From contig JBMOJH010000027.1 of NCBI GenBank assembly GCA_049316905.1, positions 1-34,178 on the forward strand: DNA of 34,178 nucleotides, written 5' to 3'. Numbering within the stretch: the stretch's first letter is position 1; the number at the start of each line of letters is the position of its first letter. Origin of the DNA: CAIPVR01 sp049316905. GTDB lineage: Bacteria > Actinomycetota > Acidimicrobiia > Acidimicrobiales > Microtrichaceae. Below are positions 1 to 7,125 of this stretch, one piece after another. The translations under genes and the position numbers were made by a program. The notes beneath the pieces were generated by a model. That model worked only from the letters and a program-made list of their open reading frames with translations, did no database searches and had not been told where the DNA came from.

Positions 1-6
1 ACGACC

Positions 7-12
7 CATACT
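7..12 (+). promoter_or_regulatory. Leaderless-type -10 box of the PGPGW gene
   Basis: CATACT ends 6 nt before the ATG at 19. A -10 box at this distance puts the transcription start on or next to the A of ATG, so the mRNA would have no leader. No Shine-Dalgarno sequence is present. The -35 region lies outside the window. Confidence 0.45.
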
Positions 13-18
13 GACGAC

Positions 19-495
19 ATGGATGTCGTGGGTCACGACGAGGACGCCACCCCACCGCCGCCGCGCGGGGGGGCCGGCCACCCCGACGGGCACGACGTCG
101 CCGCCCGGATCCGGGACGCGGCGTTCGAGGCCGAGCGCGAGACCGGCGACCGCGAGGAGACCGAGGCCGAGGTCCGGCGCGGCGTCATCATCCGGCTGGC
201 CCGCACCGTCGGCGGCTTCTTCCTCATCGGGCTCGGCATCGCCCTGCTCCCGCTCCCCGGGCCGGGGTGGGTGACGATCATCGTCGGGCTCGGCCTGCTG
301 CCCTACGCCTGGGCGCAACGCACGATCCGCCTGATCCGACGCCGCATCCCCGGGGTGCCCGAGGACGGCCGCATCCCCACCCGCACGTGGGTCGTCATGG
401 GCCTGATCCTCGCCGCCACGATGACCGTGTCGATCCTGTTCGGCGACGTGATCGGTCGGGCCATCGGCGACGCGTGGTCCTCGATCTGGAGCTGA
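19..495 (+). CDS. PGPGW-motif small membrane protein
   Basis: A 158-residue protein with a charged, proline- and acid-rich N-terminus (about 1-55) and three hydrophobic stretches at about 60-78, 83-98 and 123-143. The exact PGPGW motif at residues 80-84, between the first two hydrophobic segments and followed by a glycine/leucine-rich helix, is the signature of the putative transmembrane protein PGPGW family (TIGR02611-like). An arginine-rich loop (about 101-110) probably faces the cytoplasm. The family has no established function. The ATG at 19 is chosen because a -10-like hexamer lies 6 nt upstream. The following hydrolase begins 22 nt after the stop but has its own -10-like box, so the two need not be co-transcribed. 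Confidence 0.85.
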   Translation: MDVVGHDEDATPPPPRGGAGHPDGHDVAARIRDAAFEAERETGDREETEAEVRRGVIIRLARTVGGFFLIGLGIALLPLPGPGWVTIIVGLGLLPYAWAQRTIRLIRRRIPGVPEDGRIPTRTWVVMGLILAATMTVSILFGDVIGRAIGDAWSSIWS

Positions 496-505
496 GCGGG
501 CCCGC

Positions 506-511
506 TACGGT
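506..511 (+). promoter_or_regulatory. Leaderless-type -10 box of the epoxide hydrolase gene
   Basis: TACGGT ends 6 nt before the ATG at 518, inside the 22-nt gap after the previous gene. There is no clear -35 hexamer and no Shine-Dalgarno sequence. Confidence 0.5.
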
Positions 512-517
512 CCTGCC

Positions 518-1513
518 ATGACCACCTTCCCGCCCGCGGTCCACCACACGCTGTCCGGGGCCCACGCCCCCGATGGCGACCCCGGCGGGATCCGCCTGGC
601 CGTGCACGAGCTGGGCGACGGCGGCGACCGGCCCGCCGTGGTCTTCTGCCACGGCTTCCCGGAGCTCGCCTACTCATGGCGGCACCAGCTGCCCGCCGTG
701 GCCGACGCCGGCTTCCGCGCCATCGCCCCGGACCAGCGCGGCTACGGCGGCTCGAGCGCACCCGACGCGGTCGACGCCTACGGGCTCGGGAACCTGTGCG
801 GCGACCTCGCCGACCTCCTCGACGCGCTCGAGGTGGACCGCGCCGTGTTCGTGGGCCACGACTGGGGCGGGTTCGTCGCCTGGGCCATGCCCGTGCTGTT
901 CCCCGAGCGCTGCGCCGGCGTGGTCGGGGTCTGCACGCCGTACATCCCGTTCCCGAGCACCGAGTTCCTGCGGGCGATGTTCCCCGACGACGAGAAGATG
1001 TACATGCTCTGGTTCCAGCAGCCGGGCGTGGCCGAGGCGGTGCTCGACCCGCAGGCGCGGCTGTTGTTCGAGAAGCTCATGATCGGTGGCATCGACCCCG
1101 CCGAGCTGCTCGCCGAGCAGCTGGCGAGCGGCGAGCTCGACATGAACCCGTTCCGGGACCTCGCCGGCCTCGAGTCGCGGGGCGAGCCGATCGTCGGGGA
1201 GGACGAGCTGTCGGTGTACGCCTCCACGTTCGAGCGCACCGGGTTCCGCGGCGGGATCAACTGGTACCGGAACATCGACGCGAACGGCGCCGCGCACCCC
1301 GACGTGGGCACCCGCCGGCTGGAGCTCCCCACGCTGATGATCTGCGCCGAGTGGGACCCCGCGCTGCGCCCGGAGATGGCCGCCGGTATGCCCGAGCTGT
1401 GCTCCGACCTGGAGATGCACACCGTCGCGAGGGCCGGCCACTGGGTGCAGCAGGAGTCGCCCGAGGAGGTCGACGACCTGCTCGTGGACTGGCTGGTCCG
1501 CCGCTTCGGCTGA
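518..1513 (+). CDS. Alpha/beta hydrolase, epoxide-hydrolase type
   Basis: A 331-residue cytosolic alpha/beta-hydrolase fold protein. HGFPE at 45-49 is the HGxP oxyanion motif of epoxide hydrolases. The nucleophile elbow reads VGHDWGG with Asp115 as nucleophile, so the class is Asp-based (epoxide hydrolase or haloalkane dehalogenase) and not Ser-based. A late Asp in AEWDPAL and His in ARAGHWVQQ complete the triad. Lid tyrosines such as that in GINWYRN could activate the epoxide oxygen. The expected reaction is hydrolysis of an epoxide to a diol; the substrate cannot be told from sequence. Length is normal for soluble bacterial epoxide hydrolases. The gene is followed by a series of short hairpins and then by the peroxiredoxin gene. 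Confidence 0.88.
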   Translation: MTTFPPAVHHTLSGAHAPDGDPGGIRLAVHELGDGGDRPAVVFCHGFPELAYSWRHQLPAVADAGFRAIAPDQRGYGGSSAPDAVDAYGLGNLCGDLADLLDALEVDRAVFVGHDWGGFVAWAMPVLFPERCAGVVGVCTPYIPFPSTEFLRAMFPDDEKMYMLWFQQPGVAEAVLDPQARLLFEKLMIGGIDPAELLAEQLASGELDMNPFRDLAGLESRGEPIVGEDELSVYASTFERTGFRGGINWYRNIDANGAAHPDVGTRRLELPTLMICAEWDPALRPEMAAGMPELCSDLEMHTVARAGHWVQQESPEEVDDLLVDWLVRRFG

Positions 1514-1562
1514 TCCCCCCAGCCGGCAACGGCTGAGCCCCCCCCCCGCCGGGAACGGCTGA
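1500..1562 (+). terminator. Three short GCCG/CGGC hairpins in tandem
   Basis: Three 4-5 bp hairpins each end in CGGCTGA: GCCG-CTT-CGGC (1500-1510, just before the real stop), AGCCG-GCAA-CGGCT (1521-1534) and GCCG-GGAA-CGGC (1548-1559). They are separated by C-runs, the longest C10 at 1538-1547. The second and third have GNRA loops. There is no T-tract, so a Rho-dependent or structure-only terminator is the most that can be claimed. The rest of the gap, 1563-1666, holds no recognisable element. Confidence 0.4.
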
Positions 1563-1666
1563 CCGCGCCCGGGGACGGGAAGAACCGGACCCGTCCGGGT
1601 GGTTCTGATCCTCCGACCTCCCCTGCGGGGTCGCACCACAGGACCACGAACGGAACGGATTCACCC

Positions 1667-2128
1667 ATGAGCCTGAGCGTCGGCGACGAGGCCCCCGACT
1701 TCACCCTGAACGACACCGACGGCAACGCCGTCACCCTCAGCTCCTTCCGGGGCTCGAGGTCGGTGACCGTCGTGTTCATCCCGTTCGCGTTCACCGGGGT
1801 CTGCCAGGGCGAACTCTGCGAGCTGCGGGACAACCTCGAGGCCTTCCGCTCGGCCGACAACGAGGTGCTCGTGATCACCTGCGACCGGTCGCCCAGCCTG
1901 AAGGAGTGGGGCGCGCAGCAGGGCTACACGTTCCCGCTGCTCTCCGACGGGTGGCCCCACGGCGAGGTCAGTCGCGCCTACGGCTGCTTCAACGAGGCGA
2001 TCGGCTGCGCGGAGCGGCTCACGGTCGTGGTCGGCAAGGACGGCCGCGTCGCCGAGCTGTTCCGCTCCGGCGGCCTCGGCGAGGCCCGCCCGCTGTCGTC
2101 CTACACCGACGCGCTGGCCAAGGTCTGA
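1667..2128 (+). CDS. ahpE: AhpE-like peroxiredoxin
   Basis: A 153-residue AhpC/TSA-fold peroxiredoxin. The peroxidatic site reads FAFTGVCQGEL with Cys46 preceded by Thr43, and the later stretch YTFPLLSDGWPHGEVSRAYG is very close in pattern to mycobacterial AhpE, a one-Cys peroxiredoxin that reduces hydroperoxides and peroxynitrite. This copy has five cysteines (46, 51, 72, 107, 114). Cys51 sits where I recall an aspartate in AhpE, so an internal resolving thiol is possible. The ATG at 1667 fits the family start (SVGDEAPDFTL). I see no strong ribosome binding site or -10 box directly upstream, so it probably has a short leader from a promoter in 1563-1666, or reads through from the hydrolase. 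Confidence 0.88.
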   Translation: MSLSVGDEAPDFTLNDTDGNAVTLSSFRGSRSVTVVFIPFAFTGVCQGELCELRDNLEAFRSADNEVLVITCDRSPSLKEWGAQQGYTFPLLSDGWPHGEVSRAYGCFNEAIGCAERLTVVVGKDGRVAELFRSGGLGEARPLSSYTDALAKV

Positions 2129-2135
2129 CCCCCCC

Positions 2136-2174
2136 CCTCCGGGGATCTGCGGAGGTTCACTCGCCCCTGGGGCG
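2136..2174. terminator. Paired hairpins between convergent genes
   Basis: In the 57-nt gap between the convergent peroxiredoxin and glycosyltransferase genes, CCTCCG (2136-2141) pairs with CGGAGG (2150-2155) across an 8-nt loop. CGCCCC (2162-2167) and GGGGCG (2169-2174) form a second inverted repeat with 1 nt between the arms. Both are symmetric and could stop transcription in both directions. A C9 run (2129-2137) precedes them. Confidence 0.5.
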
Positions 2175-2185
2175 ACCGAGGACCC

Positions 2186-3334
2186 CTATTCCCCGGGAGT
2201 GGTGGCGGTTGCGGCGTGGAGGAGCGCGCGGAGCTCCTCCACCCGCGCGGGCCAGGCATAGCCGTCGGCCACGCGGGCTGCCGCGGCCGCGCCCATGCGT
2301 TCACGGCGCGGCCGGTCCGCGAGCAGCTCGCCGACCTCCCGGGCCACCTCGTCCACGTCGGTGCCGTCGACCAGCACGCCGGCATCCGGCGCGCCCACCG
2401 CGTCGGGCACCCCGCCGATCCGACCGGCGACCGCGGGCACGCCCACGCCCTCGGCCTGGATGACCACGATCCCGAACGCCTCCACCTCGAGACCCCGCCG
2501 GCGCTCCCGGGTGGGGAACGCGAAGACGTCGCCGGCCGCGTAGTGCGCGGGCAGCTCCGCGTCCGGCACCTGACCGGCGAAGACCACGTCACCGGCCACG
2601 CCACACCGACGGGCGAGGCGCTCGAGCTCCTCCCGGTGCTCGCCGCCGCCGACCACCAGCAGCGCCGCGCCCGGCACCTGCCGCCGGATCGCCGGCAGCG
2701 CCCGGATCAGGGTGTCCTGGCCCTTCCGGGCCACGAGGCGCGACACCGTCACCACCAGGGGCCGGCCGACGAGTCCGTGCTGGTGCCGCACCGCCGAGCC
2801 GTCCACCCCGGCGTGGTACTCCGACGGGTCCACCGCCGGTGGCAGCAGCGCGTAGCGGGGGCCCGGACCGAAGGCCGGGCGCAGCAGCCCGTCGCACCAG
2901 TTGGAGACGAAGGTGACGAGCGCCGCGTCGCGGCCGATGTGGCGCAGGAACCGGGCACCGCCCGGCCCGCGGACCACGCTCACCTCCAGCCCGTGGGTGA
3001 ATGCCGCGTAGGGCACGCCGGTGCGCCGCCGCAGGCGCGGCCCCATCAGCCCCAGCGGGAACGCGGCGCCGAACACCACCACCTCCGCGCCGGTGCTCCG
3101 CACCAGCAACGCCACCCGCCGTGCCACCCTCGGCGTCGGGAGCAGCGTGCGTACCGGGTGGCGCACCACCCGGTAGGGCGCCGTGGCGTCGAACTCCTCC
3201 GCGCCGTCCCACGTGGAGCCGAACAGCGTGACCTCGTCACCTGCCGCGACGAGGCCACGCGCGAGCTGGTCCACGTAGTACTGGATCCCGCCCACCCGGG
3301 GCGGCAGGTCGTTGGTGACGACGAGGATCCGCAT
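2186..3334 (-). CDS. GT4-family glycosyltransferase, PimB-like
   Basis: A 382-residue GT-B fold glycosyltransferase of family 4. The N-terminal domain starts MRILVVTNDLPPRVGGIQ, with the GGI loop typical of the acceptor site. FTHGLE, TFVSN and LPPAVDP follow, and the C-terminal nucleotide-sugar domain has VSRLVARKGQDTLI and the EX7E-type motif EAFGIVVIQAE. The overall pattern is closest to actinobacterial PimB' (GDP-mannose-dependent alpha-mannosyltransferase of phosphatidylinositol mannoside synthesis), but other GT4 mannosyl- or glucosyltransferases look similar, so donor and acceptor are inferred only. It begins 5 nt after the stop of the GH36-like gene and is probably its operon partner; GGGGAG lies 9 nt before the ATG. 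Confidence 0.85.
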   Translation of the reverse strand: MRILVVTNDLPPRVGGIQYYVDQLARGLVAAGDEVTLFGSTWDGAEEFDATAPYRVVRHPVRTLLPTPRVARRVALLVRSTGAEVVVFGAAFPLGLMGPRLRRRTGVPYAAFTHGLEVSVVRGPGGARFLRHIGRDAALVTFVSNWCDGLLRPAFGPGPRYALLPPAVDPSEYHAGVDGSAVRHQHGLVGRPLVVTVSRLVARKGQDTLIRALPAIRRQVPGAALLVVGGGEHREELERLARRCGVAGDVVFAGQVPDAELPAHYAAGDVFAFPTRERRRGLEVEAFGIVVIQAEGVGVPAVAGRIGGVPDAVGAPDAGVLVDGTDVDEVAREVGELLADRPRRERMGAAAAARVADGYAWPARVEELRALLHAATATTPGE

Positions 3335-3339
3335 CCCGC

Positions 3340-5028
3340 TCAGCTCCCCTCCCAGCGGCCCGCGCCGCGGTCGGAGTCGCCCACGAAGCGGCCCTCGGGA
3401 CCCGCCAGCGTGGTGGGCGTCGCCGCGGTCAGCAGGTCCTCGCAGCGGGGCGGTCCGGCGGCACGCGCCGCGGCGTCCACACGCCGGCCCACGGCGATCA
3501 CCTCCTCGAGCAGCCGTCGACCCGACGCCGGGATCTCACCCAGGTGGTCCGACACCGTGACCGGACCCCCGGTGGCAGCCACCAGCCGGGCCCAACCGTG
3601 GAGCTGCGCCTCGTCGAGCTCCGTGCCGCCGGTGCGCAGGTGCAGCCGGCCCGGGTCGCCCTGCCAGAGACGGCGGTGCTGGTGCGCCCGGCCCATCGCG
3701 TTGCGCCACGCGTTGCGCACCGCGGGGACCGTGGCGCGGTAACCGGCATCAGGCCACAGGGCGTCGTCGGGCTCGAACCATCCGGCCGCCTCGGGCCCGG
3801 TCCGCAGCACGTCGACCGCCCCGATGCACGGCCCCAGGGGCGCGTCGGTGGTCGCGAGCGTCACCGCGTCGCCCACCCCGCGACGGAGCGCGTCGAGGCC
3901 GAGGCGCACGCGCTGCGCCGGGGTGCGGCCGGGGTCGTGGAACCGGCCGGGCAGGGCCGGGGCGCGCAGCTCGGCGAGCGAGAAGTGGGTGAACCCGAGG
4001 TCGACGAGCTCGGCGCCGAGGGCCTCGAGGTGCTCGAGCACCTCGGGGTGCGAGGTGTCGAGCACGTACAGGAGCTCGCCCCCGCCCCGGAGGGCCCCCA
4101 CCAGCGGGCCGCCGTCGAGGTCGCCGGCGAGCCAGTCGGGATGCGCGGCGATGACCGCGGCGTCCCGCACGGCCAGGAACGGTGCCAGACCCAGGCCGGG
4201 CCGGAGCCCGGCGGAGGCCACCGCGTGCGCCATCGCGCCGGGACCCGAGGGGAACGAGAGCCCGCCGAGGCCCCGGTCCGCGGCGTCGGCGGCGAGGCCG
4301 CCCTCGACCCGGAACACGTCGAGGGGCCACTGACCCGCCCGGTCGAGCTCGGCCAGGATCGTCCGCTCACGGAGCTCGCCGCCGAGGTGCGGGCCGGAGG
4401 ACCAGATGACCTGGTGCGGGCCCCGGACCCGGGCCGCGGCACGCCGGCCGGCCTCGGCGGACCATCCCTCCAGGTCGCCGACCGGGTCGTCGCCGCGGGT
4501 GAGCCACACCTCGTGGAGCGGACGCTCCTCCCCCGCCCGCAGGACCGCCCCGCCCAGGAACGCCTCCGCCACGAGTTCGTTGCCGGTGCGGCCCGGCCCG
4601 TAGCGGAAGGTCCCGTCGTGGAGGTCGCCGCCGAGGAACCCGGCCACCACCCCGCCGTCGTCGTCCGCGAGGGCGACCACCAGCTCCGAGCGCAGTTCGT
4701 CGGCCGGGGCGGGACGCCCGTCGGCGTGATGCGCCGCCACCGACCAGCCGGCCAGGGCGCCGGCGGCCGGGTCGACGTCCACACCGGGTCGCAGCAGACC
4801 GCAGCGGCTCGAGGACGAGCGGCCGTGGGAGAACATGCGCACGCGGCCGCGCACCCCCCGGGCCGACAGCACCGCGCGGACGCACCGCAGGGCGACCGGC
4901 GCGCCGGTGCCGTTGACGACCCGCCAGGAGAACCCCGTCGGGGTCTCGCGGACCGTCACCTCCACCCCGTCGGGCGCCGGGCCACCGTCGGCGGCCACCG
5001 CGCCGCTGCGGTGACGGGTCAGCTGCAT
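3340..5028 (-). CDS. GH36-like protein, probably catalytically inactive
   Basis: A 562-residue protein with the layout of the GH36 alpha-galactosidase family: an N-terminal beta-sandwich-like region (about 1-200), a TIM-barrel region (about 205-460) and a C-terminal region. FPSG (259-262), LAPFLAVRD, HPDWL (296-300), LDTSHPEV, ALPGRFHDP (358-366), APLGP and RRLWQGDP are recognisable GH36 landmarks. Residues that should be catalytic are changed. The barrel motif I recall as FQIDDGYQ reads FRVEGGLA here (239-246). The nucleophile motif I recall as FKLDFLY reads FSLAELR (349-355), placing Ala352 where the aspartate belongs. The aspartate of VDVLR (406) may be the retained acid/base. It is therefore likely a pseudoenzyme or a protein with a different chemistry. 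The ATG at 5028 lies 22 nt after the dienelactone hydrolase stop. Confidence 0.7.
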   Translation of the reverse strand: MQLTRHRSGAVAADGGPAPDGVEVTVRETPTGFSWRVVNGTGAPVALRCVRAVLSARGVRGRVRMFSHGRSSSSRCGLLRPGVDVDPAAGALAGWSVAAHHADGRPAPADELRSELVVALADDDGGVVAGFLGGDLHDGTFRYGPGRTGNELVAEAFLGGAVLRAGEERPLHEVWLTRGDDPVGDLEGWSAEAGRRAAARVRGPHQVIWSSGPHLGGELRERTILAELDRAGQWPLDVFRVEGGLAADAADRGLGGLSFPSGPGAMAHAVASAGLRPGLGLAPFLAVRDAAVIAAHPDWLAGDLDGGPLVGALRGGGELLYVLDTSHPEVLEHLEALGAELVDLGFTHFSLAELRAPALPGRFHDPGRTPAQRVRLGLDALRRGVGDAVTLATTDAPLGPCIGAVDVLRTGPEAAGWFEPDDALWPDAGYRATVPAVRNAWRNAMGRAHQHRRLWQGDPGRLHLRTGGTELDEAQLHGWARLVAATGGPVTVSDHLGEIPASGRRLLEEVIAVGRRVDAAARAAGPPRCEDLLTAATPTTLAGPEGRFVGDSDRGAGRWEGS

Positions 5029-5050
5029 CCGGGCGAACGACCGGGGTCGC

Positions 5051-5743
5051 TCAGCGGACCGTGTCGCGGAAGAACGCGAGGGTCGCGTCCCAGGCCTCGG
5101 CCGCCGCGGCCTCGTCGTGCGCCTCGGGCCGGGTGTCGTTGAAGAACGCGTGGCCCACGCCGGGGTGCACGACCAGCTCCGCGTCCTTGCCGCGCGACCG
5201 CAGTTCGTCCTCGAGCGCCCGGGCCGCGGCCGGCCCGAAGAAGTCGTCCTCCTCGGCGTAGTGCCCGCGCACCGGGGCCTGCAGCCGGTCCCAGTCGGGC
5301 TGGGCACCCTCCCACGGGATCAGGCCGTAGTACGGCGCGCACGCCGCCACGTCGTCGGCCTCGTTGCACGCCACGGTGAGGGCGAGGCCGCCGCCCATGC
5401 AGAAGCCGATCACGCCGACCTTCTCCGAGCTCACCGCGTCGCTCCCCTTGAGGTAGGCGATCGCGCCGCGGAGGTCCTTGGCGGCCTGGCCGAGGTTGAG
5501 CGCCATCATGAGCTTGCCGGCCTCGTCGGGCTCGGTGTTGGCCACCGCGTCACCGCGGTAGAGGTCGGGTGCCAGGGCACTGAATCCCGCCGCCGCGAAC
5601 CGGTCGCACACGTCCTTGATGTGGTCCACGAGACCCCACCACTCCTGGATGACCACGATGCCCGGGCCGGAGCCGGTGGCGGAGGGCGAGAACCAGCCGG
5701 AGCCGGTGGAGCCGTTGGAGGGGAAGTCGACCATGGAACCCAT
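5051..5743 (-). CDS. Dienelactone hydrolase family protein
   Basis: A 230-residue alpha/beta hydrolase of the dienelactone hydrolase family. The nucleophile elbow GFCMGGG carries Cys115, the acid is an Asp in EEDDFFG (166 or 167), and His198 in GVGHAFFND completes the Cys-Asp-His triad. IQEWWGL near residue 33 is the usual N-terminal family motif. In aromatic degradation these enzymes open dienelactones to maleylacetate, but no such pathway genes are near, so a general ester or lactone hydrolase role is more cautious. Two ATGs are possible (5743 and 5734); 5743 is chosen because TACGGT lies 7 nt upstream of it. It starts 14 nt after the stop of the eIF2B-like gene. Confidence 0.87.
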   Translation of the reverse strand: MGSMVDFPSNGSTGSGWFSPSATGSGPGIVVIQEWWGLVDHIKDVCDRFAAAGFSALAPDLYRGDAVANTEPDEAGKLMMALNLGQAAKDLRGAIAYLKGSDAVSSEKVGVIGFCMGGGLALTVACNEADDVAACAPYYGLIPWEGAQPDWDRLQAPVRGHYAEEDDFFGPAAARALEDELRSRGKDAELVVHPGVGHAFFNDTRPEAHDEAAAAEAWDATLAFFRDTVR

Positions 5744-5750
5744 GCCGGGA

Positions 5751-5756
5751 ACCGTA
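5751..5756 (-). promoter_or_regulatory. Leaderless-type -10 box of the dienelactone hydrolase gene
   Basis: On the minus strand TACGGT ends 7 nt before the ATG at 5743. It overlaps the very end of the upstream eIF2B-like gene, so the hydrolase can probably be transcribed separately. Confidence 0.45.
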
Positions 5757-5757
5757 G

Positions 5758-6576
5758 TCACCCGGCGAGGCGGAACAGCTCCGGTGCCACCGGGCAGTCG
5801 GTGTGGCGCAGCGCCTCGGCGGGCTCGACCACCCCGCCCACGCCGGCGACGCGGTCCACCAACGCCATCGGGACCCGCTCGTGGGCGGCGTCGAGCGGGT
5901 CGACCGACGCCGACCACCGGCCGACCAGCGCCTCGTACATGCGTGCCGGGAGCAGCCGGCCCGCGCCGGCCACCACCCACGTGGGCACGCCCTCGGCGCG
6001 GGCCGCGGCCGCCGCGGCCCGGCCACCCGCGGCCACGAGCACCTCGTCCGGGCCGACCGCGAGCGCGTCGAGAAGGACCACGCCGCCCCCGCCGGAGGCC
6101 GCGGCCTCGGCCACCGCGGTGGCCACGGCGCGAGCCGGCACCTCCTCGGCCACCACGTCGAGATCCACGAGCCGCCGCACCACGTCGTGGGCCTCGCCGT
6201 CGCTGTCCACCGCGAGCACCGTCACGTCGCCGCGCCGGCCGAGCGCGGCCAGGGCCTGCTCCGGCCAGCCCGGCACCACCACCGTGACGGAGTCCGCGAG
6301 GGCGGCGGCCAGCAGGCGCGCCGTCGGGTCCTCGTGCAGCTCCTGGACCGCGGCGCGCGCCTCGGGGAAGGGGTCGGGGGCGCAGAGCATCCGGGCGCAC
6401 AGCCACCAGAGCGGCCCGCACTCGAGGTGCCGGTCGATGATCCGGCGGCACGCGGCCACCAGCCCGGCCGGGTCGTCCCGGAAGGCCGAGAGGGCCGAGG
6501 CCGACTCCTCCACGAGCAACTCGGCGGGCGCGCCCCGGGCCCTGGCGACGAACCGGAGCCGTTCGATCGGGTGCAC
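5758..6576 (-). CDS. eIF2B/IF-2B-fold protein of unknown role
   Basis: A 272-residue protein. The N-terminal third (1-90) is helical-looking and holds ECGPLWWLCARML. The C-terminal two thirds resemble the Rossmann-like domain of the eIF2B alpha/beta/delta and MtnA superfamily: SVTVVVPGW, then DVTVLAVDSDGEAHDVVRRL, then GGGGVVLLDALAVGPDEVLV followed by a helix and VPTWVVAGAGRLLP. Asp170 in LLDALAVGPD falls at the position of the conserved GAD aspartate as I recall it. True eIF2B does not exist in bacteria; bacterial members are sugar-phosphate or methylthioribose-phosphate isomerases, or uncharacterised. No methionine salvage gene is nearby. The GTG start at 6576 is preceded by TACACT with a 6-nt gap. 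Confidence 0.6.
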   Translation of the reverse strand: MHPIERLRFVARARGAPAELLVEESASALSAFRDDPAGLVAACRRIIDRHLECGPLWWLCARMLCAPDPFPEARAAVQELHEDPTARLLAAALADSVTVVVPGWPEQALAALGRRGDVTVLAVDSDGEAHDVVRRLVDLDVVAEEVPARAVATAVAEAAASGGGGVVLLDALAVGPDEVLVAAGGRAAAAAARAEGVPTWVVAGAGRLLPARMYEALVGRWSASVDPLDAAHERVPMALVDRVAGVGGVVEPAEALRHTDCPVAPELFRLAG

Positions 6577-6582
6577 CGGGCG

Positions 6583-6588
6583 AGTGTA
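6583..6588 (-). promoter_or_regulatory. Leaderless-type -10 box of the eIF2B-like gene
   Basis: On the minus strand TACACT ends 6 nt before the GTG at 6576. This spacing supports GTG as the start and a leaderless transcript. Confidence 0.5.
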
Positions 6589-6624
6589 CGTGGCCCGGAT
6601 CTGCCCACCCCCGGCGGGCCGCGC

Positions 6625-6630
6625 TACTTT
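6625..6630 (+). promoter_or_regulatory. -10-like box of the thioredoxin-fold gene
   Basis: TACTTT ends 9 nt before the ATG at 6640, slightly further than in the other cases, so a 1-3 nt leader is likely. It shares a 63-nt divergent gap with the eIF2B-like gene's promoter. Confidence 0.4.
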
Positions 6631-6639
6631 TCGGGCCCG

Positions 6640-7125
6640 ATGACGACGGCGCCCGCAGACCTCGAGCTCCACCCGATCGGGGGCGAGACCCGCTCCCTCG
6701 GACAGCAGACCGCACTGTTCCACCTCGTGCTGGTGGCCATCGACCCCTACACCTACGAGAGCTCGTGGATCCTCGGGACCGCCGGGCGGATCCTCGAGGA
6801 GTTCCGGGGCGCCGACTGCCGGGTCGCCTGGCTCGTCACCGCCCCGGAGGCCGACGCCGAGGCGTTCCTCGGCCCGTGGGCCGAGCGGATCCTCACGATC
6901 TGCGACCCGGAGCGCACGGTGGTGTCCGGGCTCGGGATCGAGGCCATCCCGGCGCTGGTGCACATCGGCAACGACCTGACGGTGATCGGCCACGTCGACG
7001 GCTGGGACCCCGAGGAGTGGAAGGTCGTCACCGACCGCCTGGGCGACATGATGAGCTGGTCGCGGCCGTCGATCCCCAAGACCGGGGATCCGGTCGCGTT
7101 CGCCGGCAGCCCCGCCCGGGGCTGA
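6640..7125 (+). CDS. Thioredoxin-fold protein lacking the CXXC motif
   Basis: A 161-residue soluble protein. The order of strands and helices fits a thioredoxin-like fold: FHLVLVAIDPYTYESSWIL, a central strand CRVAWLVTAP, ILTICDPE, then GIEAIPALVHIGNDLTVIG, where IPALV looks like the cis-proline strand-turn-strand of thioredoxins. At the usual CXXC position there is DPYTYES, with no cysteine, so it cannot be a classical disulfide reductase. The two cysteines (in GADCR and TICD) are not arranged as a redox pair. The function is unknown. It stands alone between two divergent/convergent neighbours. A hairpin surrounds its stop codon. Confidence 0.6.
   Translation: MTTAPADLELHPIGGETRSLGQQTALFHLVLVAIDPYTYESSWILGTAGRILEEFRGADCRVAWLVTAPEADAEAFLGPWAERILTICDPERTVVSGLGIEAIPALVHIGNDLTVIGHVDGWDPEEWKVVTDRLGDMMSWSRPSIPKTGDPVAFAGSPARG

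Noticed and set aside
1538..1547. C10 and C9 runs (1538-1547, 2129-2137) as frameshift sites
   Set aside because: Both runs lie outside coding sequences, after the stop codons, so they cannot disrupt a reading frame.
5028..5307. A longer N-terminus for the GH36-like protein
   Set aside because: The extra 93 codons overlap the end of the dienelactone hydrolase gene in another frame and read as an Arg/Pro/Thr-rich shadow. The protein-like sequence begins at ATG 5028.
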